64,000 bases of DNA, taken from Neobacillus sp. Marseille-Q6967 (GTDB lineage Bacteria; Bacillota; Bacilli; Bacillales; Cytobacillaceae). The stretch is from assembly GCF_946151075.1 (NCBI RefSeq), contig NZ_OX267715.1, forward strand, positions 2,085,881 to 2,149,880. Reading direction: 5' to 3'. The notes under the pieces are model-generated. The model ran no database searches. It was not told the origin of the DNA and worked only from the letters and a program-made list of their open reading frames with translations. The position numbers were made by a program, and so were the translations under genes. Each line of letters begins with the position of its first letter. Position 1 is the first letter of the stretch. Below, one piece after another: positions 1-8,643 of this stretch.

Positions 1-792
1 ATACTTGATTGCTGGATTTGATAAAGAGGCATTAACAGTCGTAAAGTTTACCATTCTGCTTTCTTCCTGTGTCATAGCAGCAAAAATAGCCTTCATCAAA
101 TCTGCGTTTACTTCTAAAAGCTCCAGTTGAAATAGAAATACTTTTTCCAGTTTCCCTTCAAGATTCCAAATTCGTTTAAATAAGCTATACCCAAGTGGTA
201 TCTGTTCCTGATTAAAGTAGACCTGTGATTCACCTGTTTTCACGCTTTGCCACTGACATTGCCACGGTATGTTATCCTTGTAAAAAGATAAGCTAGGAAG
301 CCTTTCTGGACGGATTGTTCTAATTTGTATTGAATGATTCCGTTTTAACTCTGGAGTTCCATTTAGGTAAACGAGGGAATCGTTAATTTTATAACCATAC
401 CTTTCATACAATCGGATGGCTTTTTCATTTTCTTTAATAGCTTCAAGTGTAGCAACGTCAACTACTTCCTCTTCATAGATTTTTAAAGTTTCCTCCATTA
501 ATAATCTGGAAACTCCTTTTCCACGATACTTGACGGCCACTCCAGTACCGCCATTCCAAGCGGTTTTTTTACCTGCAATGGTTCGAAACCCATTGACTAC
601 AATCCCAACGGGCTGCTGGGCATCGAAGGCAACAATGGAATGATTTAGAGAAAGCCCCTCATTTACGAGTCTGTTAAAGAATATTTCCGGTGTCAATTCT
701 ATTTGCACAAAATAGCCTTCAAATCCTTGATTCCAAGCGGTAATGATTTCCTGTGGTGTACATTCTGTTAATCTCTTAAAAATAATGTTCAT
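1..792 (-). CDS. GNAT family N-acetyltransferase, 3' end cut by window edge
   Basis: Open frame of 264 codons starting at ATG 790-792 and running off the left edge without a stop. Residues about 1-130 look like a GNAT acetyl-CoA-binding domain: a GVAVKYRGKGVSR segment resembles the pyrophosphate-binding loop, followed by NEKAIRLYERYGY, the usual helix that ends the fold. A further ~110 residues follow, longer than a single-domain GNAT, so it probably has a C-terminal extension or second half. The substrate cannot be told. The gene is separated from the alcohol dehydrogenase by a hairpin at 836-863, so it need not belong to that operon. Confidence 0.8.
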   Translation of the reverse strand, partial: MNIIFKRLTECTPQEIITAWNQGFEGYFVQIELTPEIFFNRLVNEGLSLNHSIVAFDAQQPVGIVVNGFRTIAGKKTAWNGGTGVAVKYRGKGVSRLLMEETLKIYEEEVVDVATLEAIKENEKAIRLYERYGYKINDSLVYLNGTPELKRNHSIQIRTIRPERLPSLSFYKDNIPWQCQWQSVKTGESQVYFNQEQIPLGYSLFKRIWNLEGKLEKVFLFQLELLEVNADLMKAIFAAMTQEESRMVNFTTVNASLSNPAIKY

Positions 793-835
793 TACTTTCC
801 CCCCTCAAAATGCTCCATGATAGATTATTACTAAG

Positions 836-863
836 AAACCCAGCCAATAAAACAGGCTGGGTT
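836..863 (-). terminator. Hairpin between alcohol dehydrogenase and GNAT gene
   Basis: AACCCAGCC at 837-845 pairs with GGCTGGGTT at 855-863 across a 9-nt loop. It lies just after the stop codon of the dehydrogenase, where a terminator for the minus-strand operon is expected. The T-tract on the minus side is weak (TTTCTTAG), so termination may be partial. Confidence 0.55.
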
Positions 864-874
864 CTCCTAATCTA

Positions 875-2083
875 TTATTTCACACCAAGTGGTACGACCC
901 TTTGACCGATTGCCGCGATTAATTCTTTCGGCATAGGGAAATTTAGGGCGGCAGGGTCTTTCATAACCGCCGGAACTGTTGCCTGCAGCGCTTCTTCTGA
1001 AATATTGTAGTCTTTGAAATCAGCAGGAAGGCCAACTTTATGCTGCAGCAAACGGATTTTTTCCACTACTTTTGCCAAGGCAGCCTCAGCTGTATCATCC
1101 TTCACTTCCACATTCAAAGCAGCAGCCAGCTCATACACTTTAGGCAGATATAACATTGGCACCATTTCCATCACAACCGGCAGGAACACAGCATTTGCCA
1201 AACCATGCGGGATCCGGAACATCGCGCCATAAGCGTGAGCCATGTTGTGCACTGGGATTGCATTTAAGGCAAAACTAAAAGCTGTAATCCCCATTAAGCT
1301 CGCTTGGAGCAAATCCATCCTCGCATTCAAATTTCCTCCGTCCGCAACAGCAACCGGTAGATTTTTTTCAATCAAGCGGATGGCATGTAAAGCATAGGCA
1401 TCCGTCAGGCCCGTAGCTGTAGGTGAAGCAAGTGCTTCAATCGCATGTGTTAATGCGTCAAACCCTGTAAATGCAGTAATAACCGGCGGCAAACCTACCG
1501 TTAAATCTGGATCCAGCACAGCCATATCAGCACTGATAAACGGGTTAATAATATTGGTTTTCATTTGGATATCTTCGTTAAAAATAACGGCAATCGGCGA
1601 AACCTCTGATCCTGTCCCTGCCGTTGTCGGGATCGCGATATGAGGTATCGGGATAAACGCTGCTTTCGGAAACTGTTCGTATAATAGTCCGCCTGGGATT
1701 GCTTCTTTAATATCAGATAACCCCTTGTGCAGTGCGTACTTTACCCCTTTAACAGTGTCAAGTACACTTCCGCCGCCAACGGCAAGTAGAGCATCTCCCC
1801 CAACTTCCTTGACATAACGGACCGCATCATTAATACAGCGGCTTTCAGCGTCCTGGCTGATGTCAAGATATTGGCCTACTAACTGTGGTCCGCTGCCATG
1901 TCCGGTTAAATTAAAAATCTCTGCTACCTTTTGGACAACACCTACTTTTTCCAAGCCTCTATCACTTAAAAGAACTACTCTCTTCGCACCAAGTCCTTCA
2001 AATAAACTTGGCACCATTGCGCGAGAATTTGAACCACTATAAATTCCAGTACGAAGCATAAACTGCGATAACGAAGTTTTCAT
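875..2083 (-). CDS. Iron-containing (group III) alcohol dehydrogenase
   Basis: A 402-aa protein of normal length for Fe-dependent alcohol dehydrogenases, which interconvert alcohols and aldehydes with NAD(P). The nucleotide-binding GGGS lies at residues 103-106 and the PTTAGTGSE signature at 152-160. Metal ligands fit Asp209, His213, His279 and His293, the last in the PHG motif, with the spacing known from FucO. It is the last gene of a run R2lox, aldehyde dehydrogenase, this gene, with 17 bp to the preceding stop, so it is probably co-transcribed. The substrate is unknown; a medium or long-chain alcohol made by the upstream oxidase is an inference. Confidence 0.92.
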   Translation of the reverse strand: MKTSLSQFMLRTGIYSGSNSRAMVPSLFEGLGAKRVVLLSDRGLEKVGVVQKVAEIFNLTGHGSGPQLVGQYLDISQDAESRCINDAVRYVKEVGGDALLAVGGGSVLDTVKGVKYALHKGLSDIKEAIPGGLLYEQFPKAAFIPIPHIAIPTTAGTGSEVSPIAVIFNEDIQMKTNIINPFISADMAVLDPDLTVGLPPVITAFTGFDALTHAIEALASPTATGLTDAYALHAIRLIEKNLPVAVADGGNLNARMDLLQASLMGITAFSFALNAIPVHNMAHAYGAMFRIPHGLANAVFLPVVMEMVPMLYLPKVYELAAALNVEVKDDTAEAALAKVVEKIRLLQHKVGLPADFKDYNISEEALQATVPAVMKDPAALNFPMPKELIAAIGQRVVPLGVK

Positions 2084-2100
2084 TCATCTTCACCTCTATA

Positions 2101-3624
2101 TTAGTTTTGGCCAAACAAGATTCCGTACCAGTTACGTCTTTCAAGTTCCGGCGACATCGACGTATGAACATGCTTCACCTGTGTATAGGCATCAAGTGAA
2201 TGTTTGCCCATTTCTCTGCCAATCCCGCTTTGTTTATAGCCGCCAAACGGGGCATCGCTCCTGAGCATATGCCAGTCGTTGATCCACACCACACCGGCCT
2301 GAAGCTTTCTCGCAACATCATAAGCTTTGTTCACATCACGTGTCCAAACACCGGCTGCTAAGCCATAAATCGTATCATTCGCCATTCTAATCGCCTCGTC
2401 TAAATCAGAATAACGGATAACCGATAACACAGGCCCAAAAATCTCCTCCTGGGCAATCTTCATATCATTGGTGACATTGGTAAAGATCGTCGGCTCGATG
2501 AAATGTCCTTCTTCACAGCCGGCAACCTTCACTTCCCTGCCACCGCAGATGAGTGTGGCTCCTTCGGCTTTACCAGCCTCAATATAAGAAAGGATGGTTT
2601 CCTTCTGTTTCTTTGATATGACCGGACCAACATCCGTCGCTAAATCAAGTGGATTTCCCAGCTTTAATTTACTGGCAAGTTGAACGAGACCAGCAACGAC
2701 TTGGTCATAAATTTTGTCAGGGACAAACAAGCGGGTTCCTGACTCGCACAGCTGCCCGGAATGTAAGAATACTCCAAATAAGCTGCCTGGCAGGGCGATG
2801 CTAAGATCAGCATCTTCTAAAAGGATGTTTGGAGATTTTCCGCCAAGCTCCAATGTTGTATTTTTTATCGTATTAGCTGCTAACCCCATAATTCTCCTGC
2901 CGACTTCCGTTGAGCCTGTAAAAGCTACTTTGTCTACCTTTGGATGATTGACTAAGCTTTCACCAACATCCGTGCCTGGTCCACAAATAACATTTATGAC
3001 ACCCGGAGGTACCACTTCGGAAATAATTTCCGCAAGCTTTAATGTTGATAACGGGGTATAACTAGCTGGCTTAATGACGACAGTATTCCCCATTGCTAAT
3101 GCCGGAGCGATTTTCCAAGTGGCAATCACCATCGGCAGGTTCCATGGAGTAATCGCTGCACATACCCCGATTGGCTCTCTCCAGATAAAATTATGGGCCG
3201 GTCCTGGAAATGGTGGAACTGGCAATGTTTCCGAGAATGGATATTCTAGTGTAAAATTCGCTAATGTTTGGAAAAGATCGACCATTTGTAATATATCACT
3301 GCTGCCAATACGCCGAACCGTTCCGCCAGAGCTGATGGCTTCTAAATATGCCAATTCCTCCGCATGCTCTGCAATTTTATAAGAAATTGCGTAAAGCACC
3401 TTGGCTCGGTCTTTTGGATTTATGTTTTTCCATTCCGAATGATCAAAAGCATCTCTAGCTGCCTGGACTGCACGGTCCACATCCGCGGCGGTACCCTTTG
3501 CCACTCTTGCTACAAGCTGGCCTGTTGCCGGATTAAACACATCGAACGTTTCTTGACTACTTGCAGGCTCCCACTTTCCATTAATAAATAGTGGAAACGT
3601 TTGAACATCAACATTTACTGTCAT
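2101..3624 (-). CDS. Aldehyde dehydrogenase (NAD-dependent)
   Basis: 507 aa, full length for the ALDH superfamily (aldehyde to carboxylic acid with NAD(P)+). Seen: PWN at 160-162, Lys185 in VIKPAS, FTGSTEVG at 235-242, general base Glu259 in LELGG, and nucleophile Cys293 in GQLCESG. The sequence is most like betaine/phenylacetaldehyde-type ALDHs rather than acylating (CoA) forms. It lies 27 bp downstream of the R2lox gene and 17 bp upstream of the alcohol dehydrogenase, which suggests that one operon oxidises a substrate to alcohol, aldehyde and acid. The acid could then be taken by the acyl-CoA ligases further upstream in the region. Substrate specificity cannot be read. Confidence 0.93.
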   Translation of the reverse strand: MTVNVDVQTFPLFINGKWEPASSQETFDVFNPATGQLVARVAKGTAADVDRAVQAARDAFDHSEWKNINPKDRAKVLYAISYKIAEHAEELAYLEAISSGGTVRRIGSSDILQMVDLFQTLANFTLEYPFSETLPVPPFPGPAHNFIWREPIGVCAAITPWNLPMVIATWKIAPALAMGNTVVIKPASYTPLSTLKLAEIISEVVPPGVINVICGPGTDVGESLVNHPKVDKVAFTGSTEVGRRIMGLAANTIKNTTLELGGKSPNILLEDADLSIALPGSLFGVFLHSGQLCESGTRLFVPDKIYDQVVAGLVQLASKLKLGNPLDLATDVGPVISKKQKETILSYIEAGKAEGATLICGGREVKVAGCEEGHFIEPTIFTNVTNDMKIAQEEIFGPVLSVIRYSDLDEAIRMANDTIYGLAAGVWTRDVNKAYDVARKLQAGVVWINDWHMLRSDAPFGGYKQSGIGREMGKHSLDAYTQVKHVHTSMSPELERRNWYGILFGQN

Positions 3625-3651
3625 ATAAGTCCCTCCCTAAAGGAAAATAGT

Positions 3652-4545
3652 TTAAAATACTCCAAGTTCACTTTCTGTAAATCTATAAATCTCTTCAATC
3701 TTTTTGCCCCTAGCCCTTGCAAGAATCTCCATCCTTACCGATAGCTGCTTCAGCGTAAAATTCATTACCTCTTTAGGGTCACCTCCGAATGAACTTACCT
3801 CCTTTCCTTGAATCCCCTCTTCATTTAAGCTTAATGCGAGCGGTGTTAATTCCTGCATTTTGGCGGCAACGAAATCAAAGAGATGCGGGTGTTCACAAAT
3901 TAACCGCTGCAACAAGAATGTTCCATAACCAATATGTCTGGACTCATCCTTCTTTAAATTTCCTATCCCTTCAAGTAGACCAGGCATCACTCCGGCCGTT
4001 TCCAACGCCTGATAAAACGAGAAATATCCTGTCTCTGCCAACACACCTTCAACAAACATATTGTAAACAACAGATGCTTCTGCAATGGCCTCAGGTGTTT
4101 GGTCGGTGACAAGGCGTTCCATCGTTGTTGGCAGAATTTCATAGAAGATTTTTTGATAGGTTTCTGTATGGTAATGGGAGAGGTCTCCTCGTTCACCAAT
4201 CGCATTTAATACAAGCCGGAAAAATTCGGTATGTTTGGCTTCTTCGTATAAAAAGGTCGTTAAAAACATTTCTTCTTCTAGACGGCCTTCCTTTGCAATC
4301 GCCATGATGAGCGGCAGCAGATCAAGTGTAACCGCTTCTTCTCCTGCCTGAAATTGAGAGATTAAACGGAGGATATCCTCCTTTTGCTCGGCATTAAGGT
4401 TTTTCCAGTCACGCTGATCCTGACTAAAATCTATGTCAGCCGGGTTCCACGTACCGAGCCTTTTTGCTTTTTGATATAAGCGGAATGGGAAACTATCTTC
4501 AAGTAATCCCCGCTTACTAGTCGTTAAAATCGTTCTTTTTTCCAT
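3652..4545 (-). CDS. R2-like ligand-binding oxidase (R2lox), Mn/Fe type
   Basis: 297 aa from the ATG at 4543-4545, chosen because AAAGGGAG lies 7 nt upstream; a longer TTG-started frame reaches 4563. The ferritin-like diiron-type ligands are all present: Glu69, Glu102 and His105, Glu166, Glu201 and His204. Val72 and Tyr161 match the valine-tyrosine ether crosslink pair of Geobacillus R2lox (Val72/Tyr162 there; this protein is one residue shorter before that point). It is often annotated as ribonucleotide reductase beta subunit, but no alpha subunit (NrdA/E) is nearby. Family members assemble a Mn/Fe cofactor and bind a fatty acid; the physiological substrate is unknown. Its neighbours are dehydrogenases for alcohol and aldehyde. 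Confidence 0.88.
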   Translation of the reverse strand: MEKRTILTTSKRGLLEDSFPFRLYQKAKRLGTWNPADIDFSQDQRDWKNLNAEQKEDILRLISQFQAGEEAVTLDLLPLIMAIAKEGRLEEEMFLTTFLYEEAKHTEFFRLVLNAIGERGDLSHYHTETYQKIFYEILPTTMERLVTDQTPEAIAEASVVYNMFVEGVLAETGYFSFYQALETAGVMPGLLEGIGNLKKDESRHIGYGTFLLQRLICEHPHLFDFVAAKMQELTPLALSLNEEGIQGKEVSSFGGDPKEVMNFTLKQLSVRMEILARARGKKIEEIYRFTESELGVF

Positions 4546-4575
4546 TTTCATTCTCCCTTTCAATAGTTGCCTATT

Positions 4576-4910
4576 TATTAGCTTTATTGGTTACTGTACT
4601 TCCTTTTCTTATTTATTTTCGATTGCCTATCAGTCTTGTTGGCAACCGTACTTCCCTGCCTGATTCAATTTCGGTAGTTTATCAGTCTTATTGGCGACTG
4701 TACTTCATTGCCTAATCCAATTTAGGTAGCCTATCAGCCTTATTGGTGACAATTTTCTTACCTAATCCAATTTAGGTAGCCTATCGGCCTTATTGGCTAC
4801 CGTACTTTCCTGCCTGATTCAAATTCGGTAGTCTATCAACCTTATTGGCGACCCAACTTTTTTACCTAGTTCAATTCCAGTAGCCAATCCATCTTTTTGG
4901 CCACCGAACT
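4576..4910. repeat. Diverged tandem repeat, about 52-bp period (array 1)
   Basis: The whole gap between the R2lox and acyl-CoA ligase genes is filled by about six diverged units of the form TTATTGGCKACC, ~18 variable bases, AATTYCGGTAGYCTAT, then a short spacer. GGTAG-like anchors lie at about 4673, 4725, 4775, 4827 and 4879, so spacing is 52, 50, 52 and 52 bp. Unit order and period match the second array at 29753-30351. The best hairpin is GGTAGCC with GGCTACC at 4775-4801. No convincing promoter for the R2lox gene was found inside. Confidence 0.8.
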
Positions 4911-4927
4911 TCCTTTTTGAACTCTAT

Positions 4928-6448
4928 TTAATGGATTTCAAGTTCAGAGACGGTTTTTCGTAAATGGGTTTTTAAGATCTTCCCTACACCGTTTCTTGGC
5001 AGAGTATCAAGAAAGACTACTTTTCTCGGAGTCTTGTTTTTTGCCAGATGATCCTGGCAATATAAGATTAGCTCTTTTTCTGTTGCAGTTGCCCCCGGTT
5101 TTAGCACAACACAAGCCACCATCTCTTCTCCCATTCGTTCATCTGGGACACCTATAACCGCCACTTCGGAAACGCTTTCATTTTTGTTAAGAATTTCTTC
5201 TACATCCCTCGGATAAACATTAAAGCCTCCGCGGATAATCAAGTCTTTTTTCCGGTCAACGATATAAACATAACCTTCACCATCCATCCGTGCCATATCT
5301 CCTGTATGTAACCAGGAGTCCTGTAATACCCGTTTTGACTCTTCCTCGTTCAGGTAATAGCCAGGCGTTACATTATCGCCGTATACAAGCAGTTCCCCCA
5401 CCTCACCAGCAGGAACCTCGAATCCGTGCTCATCCACTACCTTCACTTCCACTCCTGGAATTGGGATACCCACAGAACCTGGTTTAATCTCAATCCCTTT
5501 GCGGTGTGCCGTTACAATGGGAGCTGCCTCTGACAAACCATAACCTTCGTAAACCTTGGCACTAAACTTCTTTTCAAATGCTAAAAGGAGTGCAACCGGC
5601 AGTGGAGCCGATCCTGATCCCACCCACTCAAGACTTGATGTATCATAGCTGTCTGCATAAGGAAAGGAGACTAAGGCATGTATCATTGCCGGGACTGCGG
5701 AAAATGATCTAACTTGATATTTCTCAATAGCTTCAAATATACCTTTAATATCAAATCCTGAAAAAACAACAATGGAGCTTCCCGTAAGGAAACAAATATT
5801 GGTAACGGTAAGGCCGTAGACATGGGCAAGCGGCAGGATACCTATGGTGGTTCCCCGCTCTGTCTCGTTATGCTTTGCTGAATTTTCCGCGTTGGAGTTT
5901 AAATTTTTATGGGTTAACAGGACACCTTTTGGATTACCCGTTGTTCCTGACGTATAGAGAATGACCGCCGTATCTTCTTCATTGACTGTTTCCCATTTCC
6001 CTTGATCAACAGAATCTGTCATCAAATCATAAAAGTTGGTAACCTCTTCATTCGATGGCTGGTCGACCACCAGTAATAAAGGTTGAGCCGGCAGACCTTC
6101 CAACGCTTTTTCCATATTCTTTCGGATTGGCGAAGAGGTAATCACAACTTTGGCACCGGAGTTCAGGGCTATGTAGTGAAGTTCTGTAGGATGAAGTGTA
6201 TACATAACCGGGACTATAATTGCACCCGCCCTTGTAATACCTTGATAAGCCATAATTACTTCCGGACAATTAGGCATGCATACTAGTACACGGTCTCCCT
6301 TAGTGATTCCAAATTTCTTTAGTCCATTTGCAAAACGGTCTGCATAAAGCTTCGTTTCGATGTTTGTAAACTGCTTCTCTTTTAAAAACATGAAAGGATA
6401 CTCACCAAACTGATCAATATTGTTTTCTAGTAAATCCTTTAGCAGCAT
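4928..6448 (-). CDS. Acyl-CoA ligase (AMP-binding, class I adenylate-forming)
   Basis: 506 aa. The P-loop-like YTSGTTGNPKG (near residue 165), the GYGLSEAAP segment, the HTGD motif and the C-terminal PRNGVGKILK with the catalytic lysine give a complete ANL enzyme that makes acyl-CoA from a carboxylate, ATP and CoA. The ATG follows GGAGGGG by 8 nt. It is preceded by a terminator for the binding-protein gene (6557-6601), so it probably has its own promoter in the AT-rich stretch 6449-6556. It differs clearly from the second ligase at 11344. It could activate the acid made by the dehydrogenases downstream; chain length is not predictable. Confidence 0.92.
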   Translation of the reverse strand: MLLKDLLENNIDQFGEYPFMFLKEKQFTNIETKLYADRFANGLKKFGITKGDRVLVCMPNCPEVIMAYQGITRAGAIIVPVMYTLHPTELHYIALNSGAKVVITSSPIRKNMEKALEGLPAQPLLLVVDQPSNEEVTNFYDLMTDSVDQGKWETVNEEDTAVILYTSGTTGNPKGVLLTHKNLNSNAENSAKHNETERGTTIGILPLAHVYGLTVTNICFLTGSSIVVFSGFDIKGIFEAIEKYQVRSFSAVPAMIHALVSFPYADSYDTSSLEWVGSGSAPLPVALLLAFEKKFSAKVYEGYGLSEAAPIVTAHRKGIEIKPGSVGIPIPGVEVKVVDEHGFEVPAGEVGELLVYGDNVTPGYYLNEEESKRVLQDSWLHTGDMARMDGEGYVYIVDRKKDLIIRGGFNVYPRDVEEILNKNESVSEVAVIGVPDERMGEEMVACVVLKPGATATEKELILYCQDHLAKNKTPRKVVFLDTLPRNGVGKILKTHLRKTVSELEIH

Positions 6449-6556
6449 TCATTTATCCCCTCCAGAATTAATAAAACAAATGTATTGTCCTGCAAATTTA
6501 AATATCGGGACGTATTCACTATATTTTTCCAGTTTTAAATATATGAATAAATATTT

Positions 6557-6601
6557 CAAAAAAATATCCCCCTTGTACTTTTTTGCCAGACAAGAGGGAT
6601 A
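6557..6601 (-). terminator. Intrinsic terminator after the Liv-type binding protein
   Basis: TATCCCCCTTGT (6564-6575) pairs with ACAAGAGGGATA (6590-6601), and the minus strand then reads TTTTTTTGAAA. It sits 37 bp past the stop of the substrate-binding protein gene and ends the long minus-strand transport operon. Confidence 0.8.
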
Positions 6602-6637
6602 CTTAAGGATGATTTTATATAATATGTTTAGTGTCTA

Positions 6638-7846
6638 TTAATCTACTTTTATAGGAACAATCTTGCCATCTTCTACAGCAGCAATCGTTAAATCAGCATC
6701 GAAACCGCCATCTTCGCCTATCTTAGGAATGATATAAATCTTCTTATCATCCGGAAGGTTGTCTAACCCTTTTTGCATCCCTGCACGGATTTTTTCAACG
6801 TCATCTACTGAACCTGCCGCCTTCATCGCTTCAACAAATACATGCATTGCAATATAATTTAGGCCTGCTTCAGAACCTGGGTCTTCCCCATACTTTTCAT
6901 TATATCTTTTCACAAAATCAGGAATGGCTTCTTCAGTTGAATCTACTAGCGGCATAACACCAACACTGCCATTAAGCATGTCATACGATCCTGTTACAGC
7001 TTTCATTTCATCAAATTTGGCCTGGTCCATTACGATGAACCCACCCTTAAAGCCAAGCTCACGAGCCTGTTTTGCAACCTTTGCAGTTGGCTCAGATGCA
7101 CCTCCGATAAATAATACATCAGGGTTTTCTTTCAATGCATTCGTTAAGATGGTGAAGAAATCAGTCTCTTTAGCGAAGTCAATCGCAGAATTGTAAACAA
7201 CTTTTCCACCTTCTTTTTCCCAATGTGCCTTTAATGCTGTTGCCCAGTCCTTACCATATTGAGATGCAGTCGGCAGGAAGGCAACTTTCTTTCCAAAATT
7301 CTCCATAGCATAATCGGTGAATGGTTTTAAGTATCCGTCATAGCGAGGCGGGATACGAACAGTTAATTTATTTCCAACCTCTGTTACCTTCGGCTCACTT
7401 GTATATGCACCAATGATGAACTTATCCATTTGATTGAAAACCTGCAGGGCAAAAACTCCGCCGCTATGCGGTGTAAAAATAATTGGCGTTTTATTTTCTT
7501 GAACTAGTCTTTTCGCATTAGAACCTGCTTCATTCGGTAAGTATTTATCATCAAGAGAAACAATATTTAACTTATATTTCTTGCCGTTCACTTCGAAACC
7601 GCCAGCCTCATTGACTTCATCCGCGGCCATCTTCACACCGTTTAAGGTACGCTCACCATAAAATGCAGCTGGTCCACTTAAAGGGCCTGTATAACCAATA
7701 TTCACTGTACCTACTTCTCCTGACGATTTATCGTCCTTTTGATTGCCTTCGCCGGATGTATTAGATGAAGTGCTATTACAAGCTGCTAAGCTGAAAACTA
7801 ATACGAAAATAAGACTAAACATTAAAAGCCATTTCATTTTTTTCAT
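6638..7846 (-). CDS. Branched-chain amino-acid-type ABC transporter substrate-binding lipoprotein
   Basis: 402 aa. An N-terminal signal with lipobox LAAC (Cys23) is followed by a low-complexity linker and a Peripla_BP_6/LivK-type fold beginning NIGYTGPLSGPAAFYGE, typical of solute receptors for Leu/Ile/Val, amides, urea and aromatic or carboxylic acids. It should be anchored on the outer face of the membrane and feed the LivHMGF proteins encoded just upstream (84 bp gap). With two acyl-CoA ligases and a thiolase in the same region, an organic acid is a better ligand guess than an amino acid, but this is inference. Confidence 0.92.
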   Translation of the reverse strand: MKKMKWLLMFSLIFVLVFSLAACNSTSSNTSGEGNQKDDKSSGEVGTVNIGYTGPLSGPAAFYGERTLNGVKMAADEVNEAGGFEVNGKKYKLNIVSLDDKYLPNEAGSNAKRLVQENKTPIIFTPHSGGVFALQVFNQMDKFIIGAYTSEPKVTEVGNKLTVRIPPRYDGYLKPFTDYAMENFGKKVAFLPTASQYGKDWATALKAHWEKEGGKVVYNSAIDFAKETDFFTILTNALKENPDVLFIGGASEPTAKVAKQARELGFKGGFIVMDQAKFDEMKAVTGSYDMLNGSVGVMPLVDSTEEAIPDFVKRYNEKYGEDPGSEAGLNYIAMHVFVEAMKAAGSVDDVEKIRAGMQKGLDNLPDDKKIYIIPKIGEDGGFDADLTIAAVEDGKIVPIKVD

Positions 7847-7929
7847 GGTTTTCCCCCTGTTTTTTTTATTTTTAGATTGTAGATATGGTGAATGCCCTCC
7901 AGGACCACCCCCTTAAACACTGCATCCTT

Positions 7930-8643
7930 TTAAGCTCCTATATACGCCTTTCTTACTTCATCATTTGCGAATAATTCTGCTGAAGTACCTTGAAGAACAA
8001 TCGAGCCATTTTCAAAAACATAGCCTTTGTCTGCAATTTTCAAGGCGGCATTTGCATTTTGTTCTGCTAGTAAAATCGTTGTCCCCTCACGGTTAATTTG
8101 TTGAATAACCTCAAACATCTGCTCTACAATCAGCGGTGCAAGTCCAACTGAAGGTTCGTCTAGAAGCATAAGCTTCGGTTTAGACATCAACGCCCTTCCA
8201 ATGGCTAACATTTGCTGCTGACCTCCGCTAAGGGAACCGGCTGCATCATTTCTCTTATCATGTAAGATAGGGAACAATTCGTACACATGCTGTAACGACT
8301 GTTTAATTTCAGCCTTTTTCCGTCTGTGAACATACGCCCCCATTCTTAAATTTTCCTGAACCGACATAATAGGGAATAGTTTCCTCCCCTCCGCACACTG
8401 ACCAATCCCTAACTGGACAATTTGATCCGCAGAGCGCTTGTTAATGGATGTTCCATCAAACAGAACTTCCCCCTCCGAAGGCTTACTTAATCCGCTGATG
8501 GTCCGGAATGTCGTGCTTTTCCCTGCCCCGTTGGAGCCTAATAGAACGACAATCTCTCCCTTTTTCACCTCAAAATTAATGTTATGAATGGCCGTAAAAC
8601 TGCCATATTTGACAGAGATATTTTTCAGGCTAAGCAATCGCAC
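7930..8643 (-). CDS. livF: ABC transporter ATP-binding protein, LivF type
   Basis: 237 aa from a GTG start at 8641-8643, preceded by GGGAGG four to nine bases upstream and overlapping the end of livG by 14 bp; a longer ATG frame to 8721 adds residues with no family similarity and is rejected. Walker A GSNGAGKST, signature LSGGQQQ, Walker B LMLLDEPS and the switch His/Gln region are all intact. LivF is one of the two ATPases of a HAAT-type importer, working with LivG on the LivH/LivM channel. Confidence 0.92.
   Translation of the reverse strand: MRLLSLKNISVKYGSFTAIHNINFEVKKGEIVVLLGSNGAGKSTTFRTISGLSKPSEGEVLFDGTSINKRSADQIVQLGIGQCAEGRKLFPIMSVQENLRMGAYVHRRKKAEIKQSLQHVYELFPILHDKRNDAAGSLSGGQQQMLAIGRALMSKPKLMLLDEPSVGLAPLIVEQMFEVIQQINREGTTILLAEQNANAALKIADKGYVFENGSIVLQGTSAELFANDEVRKAYIGA

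Noticed and set aside
3652-4563. Ribonucleotide reductase beta subunit
   Set aside because: The sequence has the R2lox ligand set and crosslink pair, no radical-transfer Tyr context could be read, and there is no alpha subunit gene nearby.
4576-4910. CRISPR array
   Set aside because: The units vary along the whole length and have no identical repeats with unique spacers; no cas gene is present.
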